A stretch of 51,844 bases of DNA. Source: Xenococcaceae cyanobacterium MO_167.B27. Lineage in GTDB: Bacteria; Cyanobacteriota; Cyanobacteriia; Cyanobacteriales; Xenococcaceae. The notes beneath the pieces are model-generated. The model was not told where the DNA came from, did not search any database, and was given only the letters and a program-made list of their open reading frames with translations. Below, one piece after another: positions 20,536 to 29,456 of the stretch. Positions within the stretch are counted from its first letter, which is position 1; the number at the start of each line of letters is the position of its first letter. Location of the stretch: the NCBI GenBank assembly GCA_030065935.1, contig JASJCP010000011.1, positions 1-51,844 on the forward strand. The letters run 5' to 3'. The position numbers and the translations under genes are program-made.

Positions 20536-20871
20536 TTAAAATTTTACAAACTTTTCTCGCTCTTGAATTGATAGCTTTTCTATGGCTACTCTAATAGGTA
20601 AATGAGCAGCATCCTTATAACTTTTAATCGGATTAACCAGCAATAATCCATAAAGAGACTCTTCTGTATCTGCTTCCTTATCTTCCATTAAATAAACTTT
20701 TTCTGGTGCATAATTACGTAATAAACGCACTTGCAAATTAGACTTAATCTCCCTGAGAGAAATTGCTAAATTAGAATTCTGTCCGAATAGTTGTTTAGCT
20801 TCTTTCCAAGCGTGATTGACAGCTACTATTTCTGTTACTAGCTGTTCTAGAGATGGTTTAAAAAAATCCAT
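20536..20871 (-). CDS. Unknown 111-residue protein at the head of the Zorya-like operon
   Basis: I do not recognise this protein. It is soluble, without membrane segments or metal-binding clusters. The N-terminal half is helical with the pattern LEQLVTEIVAVNHAWKEAKQ; the middle has a run of strands and acidic residues (EDKEADTEES). The gene lies 21 bases upstream of zorA on the same strand and is probably co-transcribed. By position it could be an accessory or regulatory component that replaces a function normally supplied by other Zorya genes, but nothing in the sequence shows this. Confidence 0.7.
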   Translation of the reverse strand: MDFFKPSLEQLVTEIVAVNHAWKEAKQLFGQNSNLAISLREIKSNLQVRLLRNYAPEKVYLMEDKEADTEESLYGLLLVNPIKSYKDAAHLPIRVAIEKLSIQEREKFVKF

Positions 20872-21239
20872 ATATTAAATTATTCTGATTGCTGGTTTTA
20901 ATATTCCCACCGAGCCAGCAAAAATTACTATTTTTCCTGAAAAATCCTGCTGTTATTATTATTGCTAAAATTTAGCGTAATTTAATTTAGAGGATGTCTG
21001 AAAAGTATCCTTAGCTAAGTTTCTAGTTTATTTAATCCCCCCTAACCACCCTTAAAAAAGGGGGGAAAAAAATCGAGTGACGCTGGCTTATCACATAACC
21101 TCTTACGATTGTAGCGATCGCCCCAAGAAGCTTACAAGTCAGTTTCCTAAAGATTAGCAACTTTTAAGAGATTTCATCTGAAGTAAAGGCAAAAATTCAA
21201 AAAAATAAACAACTAACAATTAACCAGATATAAACTCAA
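20872..21239. other. Intergenic region upstream of the Zorya-like operon
   Basis: No gene is seen. The stretch contains a C6/G6 inverted pair (CCCCCC at 21038-21043, GGGGGG near 21060-21065), preceded by GAGGATGTCTGAAAAGTATCC (20992-21012, itself with GGAT/ATCC ends) and a HIP1-type site. Such GAGGATGTCTGAAAAG sequences look like miniature transposon ends. The zorA operon promoter should lie just above 20871 but no consensus stands out. Confidence 0.4.
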
Positions 21240-21671
21240 TTAACGATCGCCTATTTCATCTACACTACGACCGCCAAAAATTGCTTCATCGTGAGTATAG
21301 TATTTGAATTCAAGCAGATTAGAAAAGGGGTCTTCTAAGAAAAATGTCCAATGTTCTGTTAACTTTTGCGGAAAGCGTTGTTTCGGTTCTTGATAAAATT
21401 TTAGTTCCTTTTCTTTAGCTCTAGTAACTAATTTATCCCAGTCTTCTTTACTGGGTAATATTAAACCAAAATGTCGGGGATAAATACCTTTTTGAGAAGT
21501 TAAAGGTTCTTGGGTTACATGAGCTACTACTTGATGACCATAAAAGTCTAGAATCACTGCCTGAGAATTTTCTCTTCCTACTGTACAACCCAAACCATCA
21601 CTGTAAAATTGTTTAGCTTGAGTCACATTATCGATTGGAATAGCAAGGTGAAAAATAACTGAATCAGTCAT
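21240..21671 (-). CDS. VOC (glyoxalase/bleomycin-resistance) family protein
   Basis: The start is taken at 21671 (MTDSVIFHLAIPIDNV), which begins at the usual first strand; the in-frame ATG at 21716 adds 15 hydrophobic residues atypical for the family. The protein has 143 residues with two beta-alpha-beta-beta-beta modules. Candidate metal ligands are His8 in FHLAIP, His in PRHFGLI and Glu in LLEFKYY; FFLEDPFSNLLEFK is the common C-terminal motif. It is probably a cytosolic metalloenzyme, dioxygenase-like or lyase-like; the substrate is unknown. No operon partners. Confidence 0.85.
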   Translation of the reverse strand: MTDSVIFHLAIPIDNVTQAKQFYSDGLGCTVGRENSQAVILDFYGHQVVAHVTQEPLTSQKGIYPRHFGLILPSKEDWDKLVTRAKEKELKFYQEPKQRFPQKLTEHWTFFLEDPFSNLLEFKYYTHDEAIFGGRSVDEIGDR

Positions 21672-21719
21672 AGCGATCGCAATATCTCTTGAGAAAAGAT
21701 TTATCACTAAAATCATATC

Positions 21720-22083
21720 GCACGCTATCTGTTACCAATCTACCCAATTAGTAGTTAATAAATACTAACCACTAATTACTAGTTACTAGTTACTAATTAC
21801 TCGCTACCCATTCCCGACGCTACCAATGTCAAAAGCTTCGGATGTCCTGACGCTCCAGATGTAATAACACCATTTCGATTTAAGGAAAGCGTGACTATGA
21901 CGCTTCGCACCAGACCCGCAGATCAATGTGTAGCGGTAATTTTGGGAATTGATATCAGCATTACTTCTTTGCTATCTCCCTGCTTCCGATTCCCTATCTC
22001 TTGCACCAGTACTAAAAAACCAATGGGATAATTCCAATCCCCAATTCCCCAATTCCCCAATAATCCCCTTTACCCTTTCCCCC
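21720..22083. repeat. Intergenic region with heptamer-like repeats
   Basis: From 21748 to 21806 the sequence is made of degenerate units such as ACTAATTACTAGTTACTAGTT, similar to short tandem repeats of other cyanobacteria. From 22010 to 22080 a pyrimidine-rich run (CCAATCCCCAATTCCCC) follows. No gene or clear regulatory site is visible. Confidence 0.45.
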
Positions 22084-23826
22084 CTACTGATCTGATATTG
22101 CACCATCTTCCTCTAAAATACAATCAGTAGAAAGTACTTTATATCTCTCATCACGAAAAACAGTACACTGATCCTGATAAGTAGTCAAAGCTGCTACTAC
22201 CCCTTTTTGTAGGCTTTCTAACGCTTTTTCCGCTTCTGGTTGATGTTGTGATATCCAACCGTTTTCCGAAATGTAGCCAGGAGAAAAGGTAGTTTCTTCG
22301 ATTAACCAAAGAGTAATATCATACTGACGAATGAAATTTTTGACTACTTCTGGATCGCTGCTGTATTGTGCTTTGATTAAATCTCTGACTCTTTGACGAA
22401 AAGGTCTATAGTAACCCATGTGATAAGGAATTGCATATTCCCGACTCACCAAAACAGAACGCTGAGTAAAAGTAGGTATATTATCTGCTTCACCAGTCAA
22501 GGATGCAATTAGAGTATTTTTCGGTTGCTCTTGTAAGAAGCGATATAAAGCATCTGCCTTACCTTCTTTATACTTGGTAGAGGGGAAGCTATCCACAAAA
22601 CTAGGATAAGCAACGATCGCAATAATGAGAATTCCCATCAAGACTATATTTAAGATTTTTTGGCGCGAGGTACTCGAAGCTATGGTTGTTTGTAGTGCTT
22701 CTAAAATAGCAGTTAATACTAGTCCTGCTGCGATCGCAATAATAATCCGAGAACTGTGTCCTGAATAACGACCAGGAAGATGGATCTCAAATAGTACTGC
22801 ATGAGCAATCAGAAACATAACCACTGAGACAACAATCAGTTGCGGTAAGATAGCAACCTGCTTGGTAATTTGTTTCACTAGAGGAAATTTTTGGGGAAAC
22901 CTCATAATTAGAGGTAAGAAAAAGCCAAAAATCACAGTAACAGGAGTATAAAGAGATCTCGGTAATAATCCACTTCTTCCCCCACCGAAGATATAACCCC
23001 AAAAAGTACTTTTAAAAAACTTCGATCTTCCTCCTGGTTGAAATTCTGGTAATTCTAAAGCTTCCGCCCGAGTTATCGTAGGAGCATATTCTGAAACATG
23101 AAGCGCGTAGGGAAGCATGACACTAAAAGCTACTGCCAAACCCACAAAGCAAAAGAAGTAATCATTAGTATCTTCAGATAAGTAAGGAGTAATTCCCCGC
23201 CATTTAATCAATTGCATTAATAGCATTCCCGAAGCGAGAAAAACGCACTGCGGATAAAATATCCCCAGTAAAGCAATGGTTACAACACAACCAAACAGAT
23301 AACGTTTGCTGAGATAGTAGAGAAAAGCTAAAAATAGAGCATAAACAAAGGCTCTAGGTGTTCCAGAAATAATATCATCCTTCATCCACAGGATTTGCTC
23401 TAACAACAAAGTTGTAATAAAGCATCCACAAGGAATCGGAAAGATTTGTTTACTCAGAAAAAAACAATAACTACCAGTAATTAAGCCTAGTATTGGGGGT
23501 AGGTATTTGTTAAAAACTAAAGGATTGATTCCTAAATCTACACCCAAACGATAAACACTTGTATAGCCTACTGGCGCAACAGATTGGAAATAGTCAGCAA
23601 TCAGATCATTGGGAAATAACTCAGGATCGAGATACCGCATCATCCAAAATACGTGCTGTCTCGCATCATCTTGTACGATCCACTGACCATCAAAGGCTTC
23701 TTTTAGTGCCATTAGACCATAGCTCAGGCAAAAAACCATAGTCAAAATGTACCAAAATAGCCATCTGCGATCACGTTCTAACCTAGGGTCAAAATTAAAA
23801 TATTTGCCAAAATAACGGATTATCAT
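22084..23826 (-). CDS. Polytopic membrane protein of unknown function
   Basis: The protein has 580 residues if started at Met 23826 (MIIRYFGKYFNFDP); an ATG at 23916 would add 30 residues (610 total). The N-terminal two thirds contain about ten or more hydrophobic segments (for example LFWYILTMVFCLSYGLMAL, IFGFFLPLIM, QLIVVSVVMFLIAHAVLF, IVLMGILIIAIVAYP). The last about 150 residues form a soluble domain with SLTGEADNIPTF and RQYDITLWLIEE. The layout (acidic residues in the first outer loop, C-terminal soluble domain) recalls GT-C-fold glycosyltransferases, but no diagnostic motif is seen. It stands alone between repeat-rich intergenic DNA and the divergently oriented rplS. Confidence 0.75.
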   Translation of the reverse strand: MIIRYFGKYFNFDPRLERDRRWLFWYILTMVFCLSYGLMALKEAFDGQWIVQDDARQHVFWMMRYLDPELFPNDLIADYFQSVAPVGYTSVYRLGVDLGINPLVFNKYLPPILGLITGSYCFFLSKQIFPIPCGCFITTLLLEQILWMKDDIISGTPRAFVYALFLAFLYYLSKRYLFGCVVTIALLGIFYPQCVFLASGMLLMQLIKWRGITPYLSEDTNDYFFCFVGLAVAFSVMLPYALHVSEYAPTITRAEALELPEFQPGGRSKFFKSTFWGYIFGGGRSGLLPRSLYTPVTVIFGFFLPLIMRFPQKFPLVKQITKQVAILPQLIVVSVVMFLIAHAVLFEIHLPGRYSGHSSRIIIAIAAGLVLTAILEALQTTIASSTSRQKILNIVLMGILIIAIVAYPSFVDSFPSTKYKEGKADALYRFLQEQPKNTLIASLTGEADNIPTFTQRSVLVSREYAIPYHMGYYRPFRQRVRDLIKAQYSSDPEVVKNFIRQYDITLWLIEETTFSPGYISENGWISQHQPEAEKALESLQKGVVAALTTYQDQCTVFRDERYKVLSTDCILEEDGAISDQ

Positions 23827-24010
23827 ACAAAAAGCAGGAAGACTATTGATAATCCTATAGCATTGTAGTTCTAAATTTAAGCAACTTATACTATCAATCT
23901 TATACTCTATAGCCAAAAGTTTATCATCTTTTTTGACGGATTAAAATTAAGAGTTTTACAATTGAAGAAAATAAAGCTATGATGATAAATCGTGAGTTTT
24001 TAGATCGCTT

Positions 24011-24373
24011 ATGAATGCAGAAGCAATTATACGTTCGATAGAGGCAAAGCACCTCAAATCTGACTTACCCACAATTTATGTTGGAGACAACGTAGAAGTA
24101 GGAGTAAGAATTAAAGAAGGAAACAAAGAGAGGGTACAACCGTACAGAGGAACAGTTATCGCCAAACGAAATGGTGGTATAAGTGAAACTATTACTGTAC
24201 GGCGTATTTTCCAAGGAGTTGGGGTAGAAAGAGTATTTCTCTTACACTCTCCTATAGTTGCTCATGTAAAAATTGAGCGTCGTGGTAAGGTACGTCGTGC
24301 TAAGTTATATTATCTGCGCGATCGCGTAGGTAAAGCAACCCGTATCAAACAGCGTTTTGATCGTTCTGTTTAA
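24011..24373 (+). CDS. rplS: Ribosomal protein bL19
   Basis: The protein has 120 residues. Family motifs [53 protein letters not shown] and [22 protein letters not shown] are intact. It sits at the interface of the 30S and 50S subunits. It is the first gene of a translation-related block, followed after 104 bases by a tRNA-Trp gene. Confidence 0.98.
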   Translation: MNAEAIIRSIEAKHLKSDLPTIYVGDNVEVGVRIKEGNKERVQPYRGTVIAKRNGGISETITVRRIFQGVGVERVFLLHSPIVAHVKIERRGKVRRAKLYYLRDRVGKATRIKQRFDRSV

Positions 24374-24477
24374 CAAGCAGTTAGAGCTATCGCAAAATAA
24401 AACACAAAAAGTTACCAAGATAGGGTATGATTTAGGTTAGCCGAAGCTCAAAAATTCCAATCGGAGTGCTTCAGAAT

Positions 24478-24550
24478 GCGTCCTTAGTTCAGTTGGTAGA
24501 ACGTCGGTCTCCAAAACCGGATGTCGAGGGTTCGAGTCCTTCAGGGCGCG
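24478..24550 (+). tRNA. trnW: tRNA-Trp (anticodon CCA)
   Basis: The gene has 73 nt. The acceptor stem GCGTCCT/AGGGCGC pairs fully with one G-T. The D arm contains AGTTGGTAGA, the anticodon loop is CTCCAAA with anticodon CCA, and the T arm is GAGGG-TTCGAGT-CCTTC. The discriminator is G, as usual for bacterial tRNA-Trp. CCA is not encoded. The tRNA lies between rplS and secE, the common position in cyanobacteria. Confidence 0.95.
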
Positions 24551-24777
24551 TCAACCTTAAAAATTACCAAGCAGAAAAATACTTTTAAAATGTGGAGTCA
24601 AGACCAAGGTTAATTGGCTTTGATTACAGGACTAGTAAAAAAACCCTTATACTAAATAATAGGCTTTACTGCAATACTAAAGCTTAAATATATTCTTAAT
24701 AACTAACAAAAAAAAGCGAAGATAATAACCTTAAATTGAGGTTATTGCCGTTGCAAACCCTGGGGAGGTAATAAGTC

Positions 24778-25023
24778 TTGGCAAAAAATAATACAGTAAA
24801 AAAAGAAACCGCAGAACCTACCTCTGCTAAAGAAAACGGTAGTCTAGCTATGTTTGCTGAAGAAACTAAGGAAGAATTAGCTAAAGTTGTTTGGCCCTCT
24901 CGTCAACAACTAATAAGTGAGTCTGCTGCTGTAATTTTAATGGTTATTTTAGTAGCTACGGTAATTTACTTAGTAGATAACTTATTCTCTTGGTTGTCAT
25001 CACTACCTGTGTTCTTTGGATAA
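24778..25023 (+). CDS. secE: Preprotein translocase subunit SecE
   Basis: The protein has 81 residues and starts at TTG (24778), supported by a strong ribosome binding site GGGGAGG about ten bases upstream. The motif FAEETKEELAKVVWPSRQQL and one C-terminal membrane helix (about 53-75) are typical of single-span SecE. It clamps the SecY channel. It is followed by nusG after 17 bases. A hairpin AATAACCT/AGGTTATT lies at 24726-24748 in the leader. Confidence 0.95.
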   Translation: MAKNNTVKKETAEPTSAKENGSLAMFAEETKEELAKVVWPSRQQLISESAAVILMVILVATVIYLVDNLFSWLSSLPVFFG

Positions 25024-25040
25024 GATAAAGGTTTCCTAAA

Positions 25041-25667
25041 ATGAATAGTAATGCGGATACGTCAGAAGAGAGCGACATTAAGCAAAAACCGTCCAAACCT
25101 CTAGGCAAACCTCGGTGGTACGCAGTACAAGTAGCTTCTGGTTGTGAGAAGCGAGTGAAAACCAATCTAGAACAACGAGTTCAAACTCTAGATGTGGCGG
25201 ATAGAGTGCTGCGAGTGCAAATACCTCAAAGTCCTACAGTCAAAGTACGTAAGGATGGTTCTCGCCAATATGGTCAGGAAAAAGTATTCCCTGGATACGT
25301 GCTTGTGCAAATGATTATGGACGACGAAGCTTGGCAAGCAGTTAAAAATACTCCCAACGTAATCAACTTTGTGGGAGCAGAACAAAAACGCAGCTATGGA
25401 AGAGGTAGGGGTCATGTTAAACCTCTTCCTCTTTCCCCAAGTGAAGTAGAACGAATCTTTAAACAAGCAGAAGAACAAGAAGCAATATTAGAAGTCGATA
25501 TGGCAATAGGGGACAAAATTATAGTTCTGTCTGGGCCATTTAAAGACTTTGAAGGGGAAGTTATCGAGGTCAGTCCAGAAAGAAGCAAGCTCAAAGCTTT
25601 ATTATCTATCTTTGGACGAGATACTCCAGTAGAATTGGAATTTAACCAAATTGAGAAACAAAACTAA
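25041..25667 (+). CDS. nusG: Transcription termination/antitermination factor NusG
   Basis: The protein has 208 residues. The NGN domain starts with RWYAVQVASGCEKRVKTNL and includes QEKVFPGYVLVQM and the VINFVG strand. The C-terminal KOW domain holds DKIIVLSGPFKDFEGEVIEV. An N-terminal extension of about 28 residues is rich in charged residues, as is common in cyanobacteria. It links RNA polymerase with ribosomes. It sits between secE and rplK in the standard order. Confidence 0.97.
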   Translation: MNSNADTSEESDIKQKPSKPLGKPRWYAVQVASGCEKRVKTNLEQRVQTLDVADRVLRVQIPQSPTVKVRKDGSRQYGQEKVFPGYVLVQMIMDDEAWQAVKNTPNVINFVGAEQKRSYGRGRGHVKPLPLSPSEVERIFKQAEEQEAILEVDMAIGDKIIVLSGPFKDFEGEVIEVSPERSKLKALLSIFGRDTPVELEFNQIEKQN

Positions 25668-25674
25668 CTAAAAG

Positions 25675-26100
25675 ATGCCCAGAAAAGTTGTAGCACTAAT
25701 TAAATTAGCTTTACCAGCAGGGAAAGCTAACCCAGCACCTCCTGTAGGACCGGCTTTAGGTCAACATGGTGTCAACATCATGGCGTTCTGTAAAGAATAC
25801 AATGCCAAAACATCAGATAAAGCAGGATTTATTATTCCAGTAGAAATATCCGTCTTTGAAGACAGAAGTTTTACTTTTATCCTCAAAACACCCCCTGCAT
25901 CAGTTTTAATTAAAAAAGCAGCAGGTCTGGAGAAAGGAGCTAGTGAACCCAATAAACAAAAAGTGGGAACTATCACCACCGCTCAACTCAAAGAAATTGC
26001 AGAAACTAAAATGCCAGACCTCAACGCTAACGACGTTGAAGCAGCAATGAAAATTATTGCTGGTACGGCGAAAAATATGGGTGTTGCCATCACAGATTAA
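25675..26100 (+). CDS. rplK: Ribosomal protein uL11
   Basis: The protein has 141 residues. [41 protein letters not shown] and the C-terminal rRNA-binding domain with GTAKNMGV are intact. It forms the GTPase-associated centre with 23S rRNA and L7/L12. It is separated from nusG by seven bases and translationally close-coupled. Confidence 0.98.
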   Translation: MPRKVVALIKLALPAGKANPAPPVGPALGQHGVNIMAFCKEYNAKTSDKAGFIIPVEISVFEDRSFTFILKTPPASVLIKKAAGLEKGASEPNKQKVGTITTAQLKEIAETKMPDLNANDVEAAMKIIAGTAKNMGVAITD

Positions 26101-26177
26101 TACCCCATAAATATCAAGAAAACTTAGATTAGGGGAGAAGTTGTAACTTCGTTAATTACCCAAGGAGAAACAGATAA

Positions 26178-26894
26178 ATGCCTAAAAAACTATCTCGCAG
26201 AATGAGAGAAGCGTCAGCTAAAGTTGAAGAAAAAGCTTACGAACCTCTAGAAGCAATTAATCTGCTAAAAGAAACCGCCACTGCTAAATTTGACGAAACA
26301 GCAGAGGCTCACCTCAGATTAGGAATTGACCCCAAATATACTGACCAACAGTTGAGAACTACAGTAAGCCTTCCTAAAGGAACTGGTCAGACAGTAAGAG
26401 TTGCAGTAATCGCCCGTGGAGAGAAAGTAAAAGAAGCAGAAGAAGCAGGAGCAGATATCTTTGGTTCAGAAGAACTAATCGAAGATATCCAGAAAGGAAT
26501 GATGGACTTTGATATCCTGATTGCGACTCCTGATATGATGCCGAAAGTAGCCCGTTTAGGTAGGATATTAGGACCAAAAGGTTTAATGCCTTCTCCCAAA
26601 GGTGGTACAGTGACTGCGGACTTACCTACAGCGATCGCAGATTTTAAAGGTGGTAAACTAGAGTTTAGGGCAGATAGAAGTGGTATTGTCCACGTTAAGT
26701 TTGGTAAAGCTTCTTTTAATGCAGAAGACCTCTTGACAAATCTTAAAGCTTTACAAGAAACCGTAGATCGCAACCGTCCCTCTGGTGCTAAAGGTCGCTA
26801 TTGGCGCAGTGTTTTTGTCTCTGCTTCTATGGGACCTGCGATCGAAGTGGACATAAGTGCCTTAAGAGATTTAAAATTAACCGAGGCAGAATAA
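26178..26894 (+). CDS. rplA: Ribosomal protein uL1
   Basis: The protein has 238 residues. The signature [25 protein letters not shown] is present. It forms the L1 stalk of the 50S subunit. In many bacteria L1 also regulates the L11-L1 operon by binding its leader; no mimic is evident here. It is preceded by CAAGGAGAAA. A gap of 249 bases follows that carries the L10 leader. Confidence 0.98.
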   Translation: MPKKLSRRMREASAKVEEKAYEPLEAINLLKETATAKFDETAEAHLRLGIDPKYTDQQLRTTVSLPKGTGQTVRVAVIARGEKVKEAEEAGADIFGSEELIEDIQKGMMDFDILIATPDMMPKVARLGRILGPKGLMPSPKGGTVTADLPTAIADFKGGKLEFRADRSGIVHVKFGKASFNAEDLLTNLKALQETVDRNRPSGAKGRYWRSVFVSASMGPAIEVDISALRDLKLTEAE

Positions 26895-26929
26895 GGTAAT
26901 ATATTATATTTCCGCTACTTCACAACTAA

Positions 26930-27110
26930 ATATTTAGAAGCGACTGATTGATACCCAAGACAGCAGGTGCTAAAAGCTTAATTTCCTGCCGAGGTTAGTG
27001 TCCGATAAAGTTTTAAACTTTCTGATCCTGCTATACAACTAAAGGAACAGAAAGATTAACTAGGCATGACCTCTGGCAAATAGCTAGAGGTCTTATTTTT
27101 ATGGTCGGAA
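26930..27110 (+). promoter_or_regulatory. L10-leader-like region with attenuator hairpin
   Basis: Between rplA and rplJ the sequence has several pairing segments. The last is a GACCTCT/AGAGGTC hairpin (27068-27092) followed by TTATTTTT, which looks like an intrinsic terminator in front of rplJ. By known biology of this locus, the L10(L12)4 complex binds a leader here and controls rplJL. The exact fold is inferred from position and hairpins, not computed. Confidence 0.6.
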
Positions 27111-27143
27111 ACATTCCCACCAGATTAAGGAGGTGACAACCGA

Positions 27144-27680
27144 ATGGGGAGAACCCGCGAAAACAAAGGAGCAATTATTGAGGAACTCAAGCAGGACTTG
27201 GGAGAAGCTCAATTAGCTTTTGTCGTAGATTACAGAGGGTTGTCAGTAGCAGAAATCACCGATCTGCGAAATCGTCTGCGTCCTATTGGCGGTAGCTGCA
27301 AAGTTACCAAAAATACTCTGATGCGGATTGCGGTTGAAGGTGACGAAAACTGGCAACCAATGCAGGAATTCCTCAAAGATACCTCTGCTTTCCTCTTAGT
27401 AGGAGAAGAAGTAGGTGCTGCTGTTAAAGCTTATAAGGAATTCCAAAAAGCCACCAAAAAAACCGAGCTTCGGGGTGGTGTAATGGAAGGTCGCGCTTTG
27501 ACCAAAGAAGAAGTTGAAGCATTAGGCGACTTACCATCAAAAGAACAGCTATATGCTCAAATAGCTGGTGCGATCAACAGTTTGGCTAGCAAGATTGCTA
27601 TCGGAGTCAAAGAAGTTCCTGCATCTTTGGCAAGAGGTATCAAAGCTATATCAGAAAAAGAAGACCAAGCTGCTGCATAA
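27144..27680 (+). CDS. rplJ: Ribosomal protein uL10
   Basis: The protein has 178 residues. Motifs are AQLAFVVDYRGLSVAEITDLRNRLR, CKVTKNTLMRIA and the C-terminal helix for L12 dimers. A strong ribosome binding site (AAGGAGGTGA) precedes the ATG. The protein holds L7/L12 dimers on the ribosomal stalk and represses its own operon when free. It is followed by rplL after 46 bases. Confidence 0.98.
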   Translation: MGRTRENKGAIIEELKQDLGEAQLAFVVDYRGLSVAEITDLRNRLRPIGGSCKVTKNTLMRIAVEGDENWQPMQEFLKDTSAFLLVGEEVGAAVKAYKEFQKATKKTELRGGVMEGRALTKEEVEALGDLPSKEQLYAQIAGAINSLASKIAIGVKEVPASLARGIKAISEKEDQAAA

Positions 27681-27726
27681 GGCTGGTTAGCAAGTTATTT
27701 ATTTACTTATTAAGGAGTCAAAACGA

Positions 27727-28107
27727 ATGTCTGCTGTAGAGGAAATTCTCGAAAAACTAAAAACTCTCTCTCTTTTAGAAGCTGCTGAGTTAGTCAAAGG
27801 TATTGAAGAAACTTTTGGTGTTAGTGCTGCTGCTTCTGCTGGAGTAGTTATGGCTGCTCCTACTGCTGGTCCTGCTGTGGAAGAAGAAGAGAAAACTGAA
27901 TTCGACGTTATCTTGGAAGAAGTACCCAAAGATAAGAAAATTGCCATTCTTAAAGTGGTACGTTCCATCACTGGTTTGGGTCTCAAAGAAGCTAAAGCAA
28001 TGGTAGAAGAAACTCCCAAAGCTATTAAAGAAGGTGTACCCAAAGATGATGCAGAAGAAACCAAGAAGAAATTGGAAGAAGCTGGTGCAAAAGTAGCAGT
28101 CAAGTAA
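27727..28107 (+). CDS. rplL: Ribosomal protein bL12 (L7/L12)
   Basis: The protein has 126 residues. The dimerisation domain is followed by an Ala/Gly-rich hinge ([18 protein letters not shown]) and the factor-binding domain with [12 protein letters not shown] and [20 protein letters not shown]. It recruits translation GTPases. As in other cyanobacteria it is not followed by rpoBC; a terminator comes instead. Confidence 0.98.
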   Translation: MSAVEEILEKLKTLSLLEAAELVKGIEETFGVSAAASAGVVMAAPTAGPAVEEEEKTEFDVILEEVPKDKKIAILKVVRSITGLGLKEAKAMVEETPKAIKEGVPKDDAEETKKKLEEAGAKVAVK

Positions 28108-28137
28108 TTTCTAGTTTTGGTTTTTTTTGTGGTAAAA

Positions 28138-28169
28138 GGTGCGATACGTCGCGCCTTCTTTAGTTTTTG
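28138..28169 (+). terminator. Rho-independent terminator after rplL
   Basis: GGTGCGA pairs with TCGCGCC (28138-28155, tetraloop TACG), followed by TTCTTTAGTTTTT. It closes the ribosomal protein operon 30 bases after rplL. Confidence 0.75.
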
Positions 28170-28280
28170 TGGTTATTTCTCTAAGAGTCTTCATAGGTCA
28201 AGATATTTTTAGGGGGCTGCACTTTGTCTAGGTTGTCACCTAATATTTCAATCCAAAGACTCGCACCACAACTTAAAGGT

Positions 28281-28565
28281 TTATCTGGTTGATAAATAAA
28301 TAATTCTACAAGGATAAGGAATTTCTAACTGGTTAGTATAGAATTTAGTCTTTCTTTTATTACCGCTTTCCAAGACAACAGAGTTGCTAGTTTTTACTGC
28401 AATTACTGGCTTTCTTTCTTGAGGACTTTTATTTATGTTCTTTATAATGTGGTTTCGATTCACATGAACAATTGTTTTTCTTGGTAGTCTAGTCTTTTCC
28501 CAATTTCCTTTTTTTCCTCGTTTTCCACGAATAATATATGGTAATCGGTTTTGCATTAGTGCCAA
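28281..28565 (-). CDS. Small basic protein, unknown
   Basis: The protein has 94 residues and is strongly basic (RGKRGKKGNWEKTRLPRKT), without membrane segment or Cys pair. I recognise no domain. The coding look is moderate: IVHVNRNHIIKNINK and KPVIAVKTSNSVVLESG read like folded protein segments. It follows a putative small lipoprotein gene by 45 bases on the same strand, so the two may be expressed together. It could also be a chance frame in AT-rich DNA. Confidence 0.45.
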   Translation of the reverse strand: MALMQNRLPYIIRGKRGKKGNWEKTRLPRKTIVHVNRNHIIKNINKSPQERKPVIAVKTSNSVVLESGNKRKTKFYTNQLEIPYPCRIIYLSTR

Positions 28566-28610
28566 ACATCACAGATCGATTAAAAATGAGGTGCAAGATC
28601 TGAGTTAAAG

Positions 28611-28763
28611 CTAGAAAATAGTTGAGGGGAATTCAATTGGTACTAAGTTATTAGTATTCTGCTCAGAATAGGATTCTGGAGCTTGTTCACAAGCAATCAA
28701 AGTAACTAGTAGCAATAGTACCGTAACCACTTTTTCAGTTGAGTATCTAAGATTGTGAAACAT
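28611..28763 (-). CDS. Putative small lipoprotein (50 residues)
   Basis: This short frame starts with ATG at 28763 and ends at TAG 28611. It encodes a basic N-terminus, a hydrophobic stretch VVTVLLLLVTLIAC with a lipobox (LIAC, Cys25), and a polar tail of 25 residues after the Cys. That pattern is the signature of a type II signal peptide, so the product would be a tiny lipidated periplasmic peptide. No family is recognised. No clear ribosome binding site is present. Confidence 0.5.
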   Translation of the reverse strand: MFHNLRYSTEKVVTVLLLLVTLIACEQAPESYSEQNTNNLVPIEFPSTIF

Positions 28764-28904
28764 AAGCCCAGTTATTAAAATCCATCTAGTTATTAAAGTC
28801 CCTTTAATATTTATAGTGACTTTATATACTGGTAAAAATCTTGATTATATTCCACCTTTTTAATTGTCACAGTTTAAACTGATCTCTGTAAATTAAACTA
28901 GTGA

Positions 28905-29444
28905 TTAACCCAGAAGATGATAAAAAGTTAAAGCTGTATTGCCATAGACTTTAGTGCGATTTATTACTAATCCTGAAATGTCTTTTGGTTGCCATATTTT
29001 GGGATTATGTTCTACAGCAATTGCTCCTAAGCTTGCCAGTAAATTATATGATCTTATGGCATTCAGTACTGGTTCATATAATTTACTTTTATAGGGAGGA
29101 TCGAAATAAATTCGTTCAAATTGTGTTCCGTGTAAACTAGCAAGTTTTATGGTAACATCTCCTCGAATAACCCGAAAGGTTTGCTCCGCAGTGGCTATTT
29201 GTTCCCAATTTTGACGAATAATTTGACAAGCTTTACTATTTTTTTCAATTCCTATTACAGAAGATGCACCGCGACACAAGGCTTCTGCTCCCATCGAGCC
29301 ATTTCCAGCGCATAAATCTAGCCAAGTGCATCCTGCAATAGTTCCCTGCCAGATGTTAAATAGAGCTTCTCTGACTTTAGCAGAGGTAGGGCGAGTATTT
29401 TGTCCTGGTAAGGTTTTTAAGAGGCGATTTCCGTAAATTCTCAA
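28905..29444 (-). CDS. rsmD: 16S rRNA (guanine966-N2)-methyltransferase RsmD
   Basis: The protein has 179 residues. RPTSAKVREALFNIW and the SAM motif LDLCAGNGSMGAEALCRGA are typical of RsmD; the catalytic motif FDPPY lies near residue 115. It methylates G966 of 16S rRNA. It lies 12 bases downstream of hisH on the same strand, suggesting co-transcription. No coaD follows as in some bacteria. Confidence 0.93.
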   Translation of the reverse strand: MRIYGNRLLKTLPGQNTRPTSAKVREALFNIWQGTIAGCTWLDLCAGNGSMGAEALCRGASSVIGIEKNSKACQIIRQNWEQIATAEQTFRVIRGDVTIKLASLHGTQFERIYFDPPYKSKLYEPVLNAIRSYNLLASLGAIAVEHNPKIWQPKDISGLVINRTKVYGNTALTFYHLLG

Positions 29445-29456
29445 AGTATGGTCTAA

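Noticed and set aside
20992-21070. Complete miniature transposon in front of the Zorya-like operon
   Set aside because: Only one recognisable end (GAGGATGTCTGAAAAG) and a C6/G6 hairpin are visible; no matching second end or target duplication was found.
25188-25478. Minus-strand ORFs in nusG, rplK and rplA
   Set aside because: Shadows of highly conserved genes with no motif of their own.
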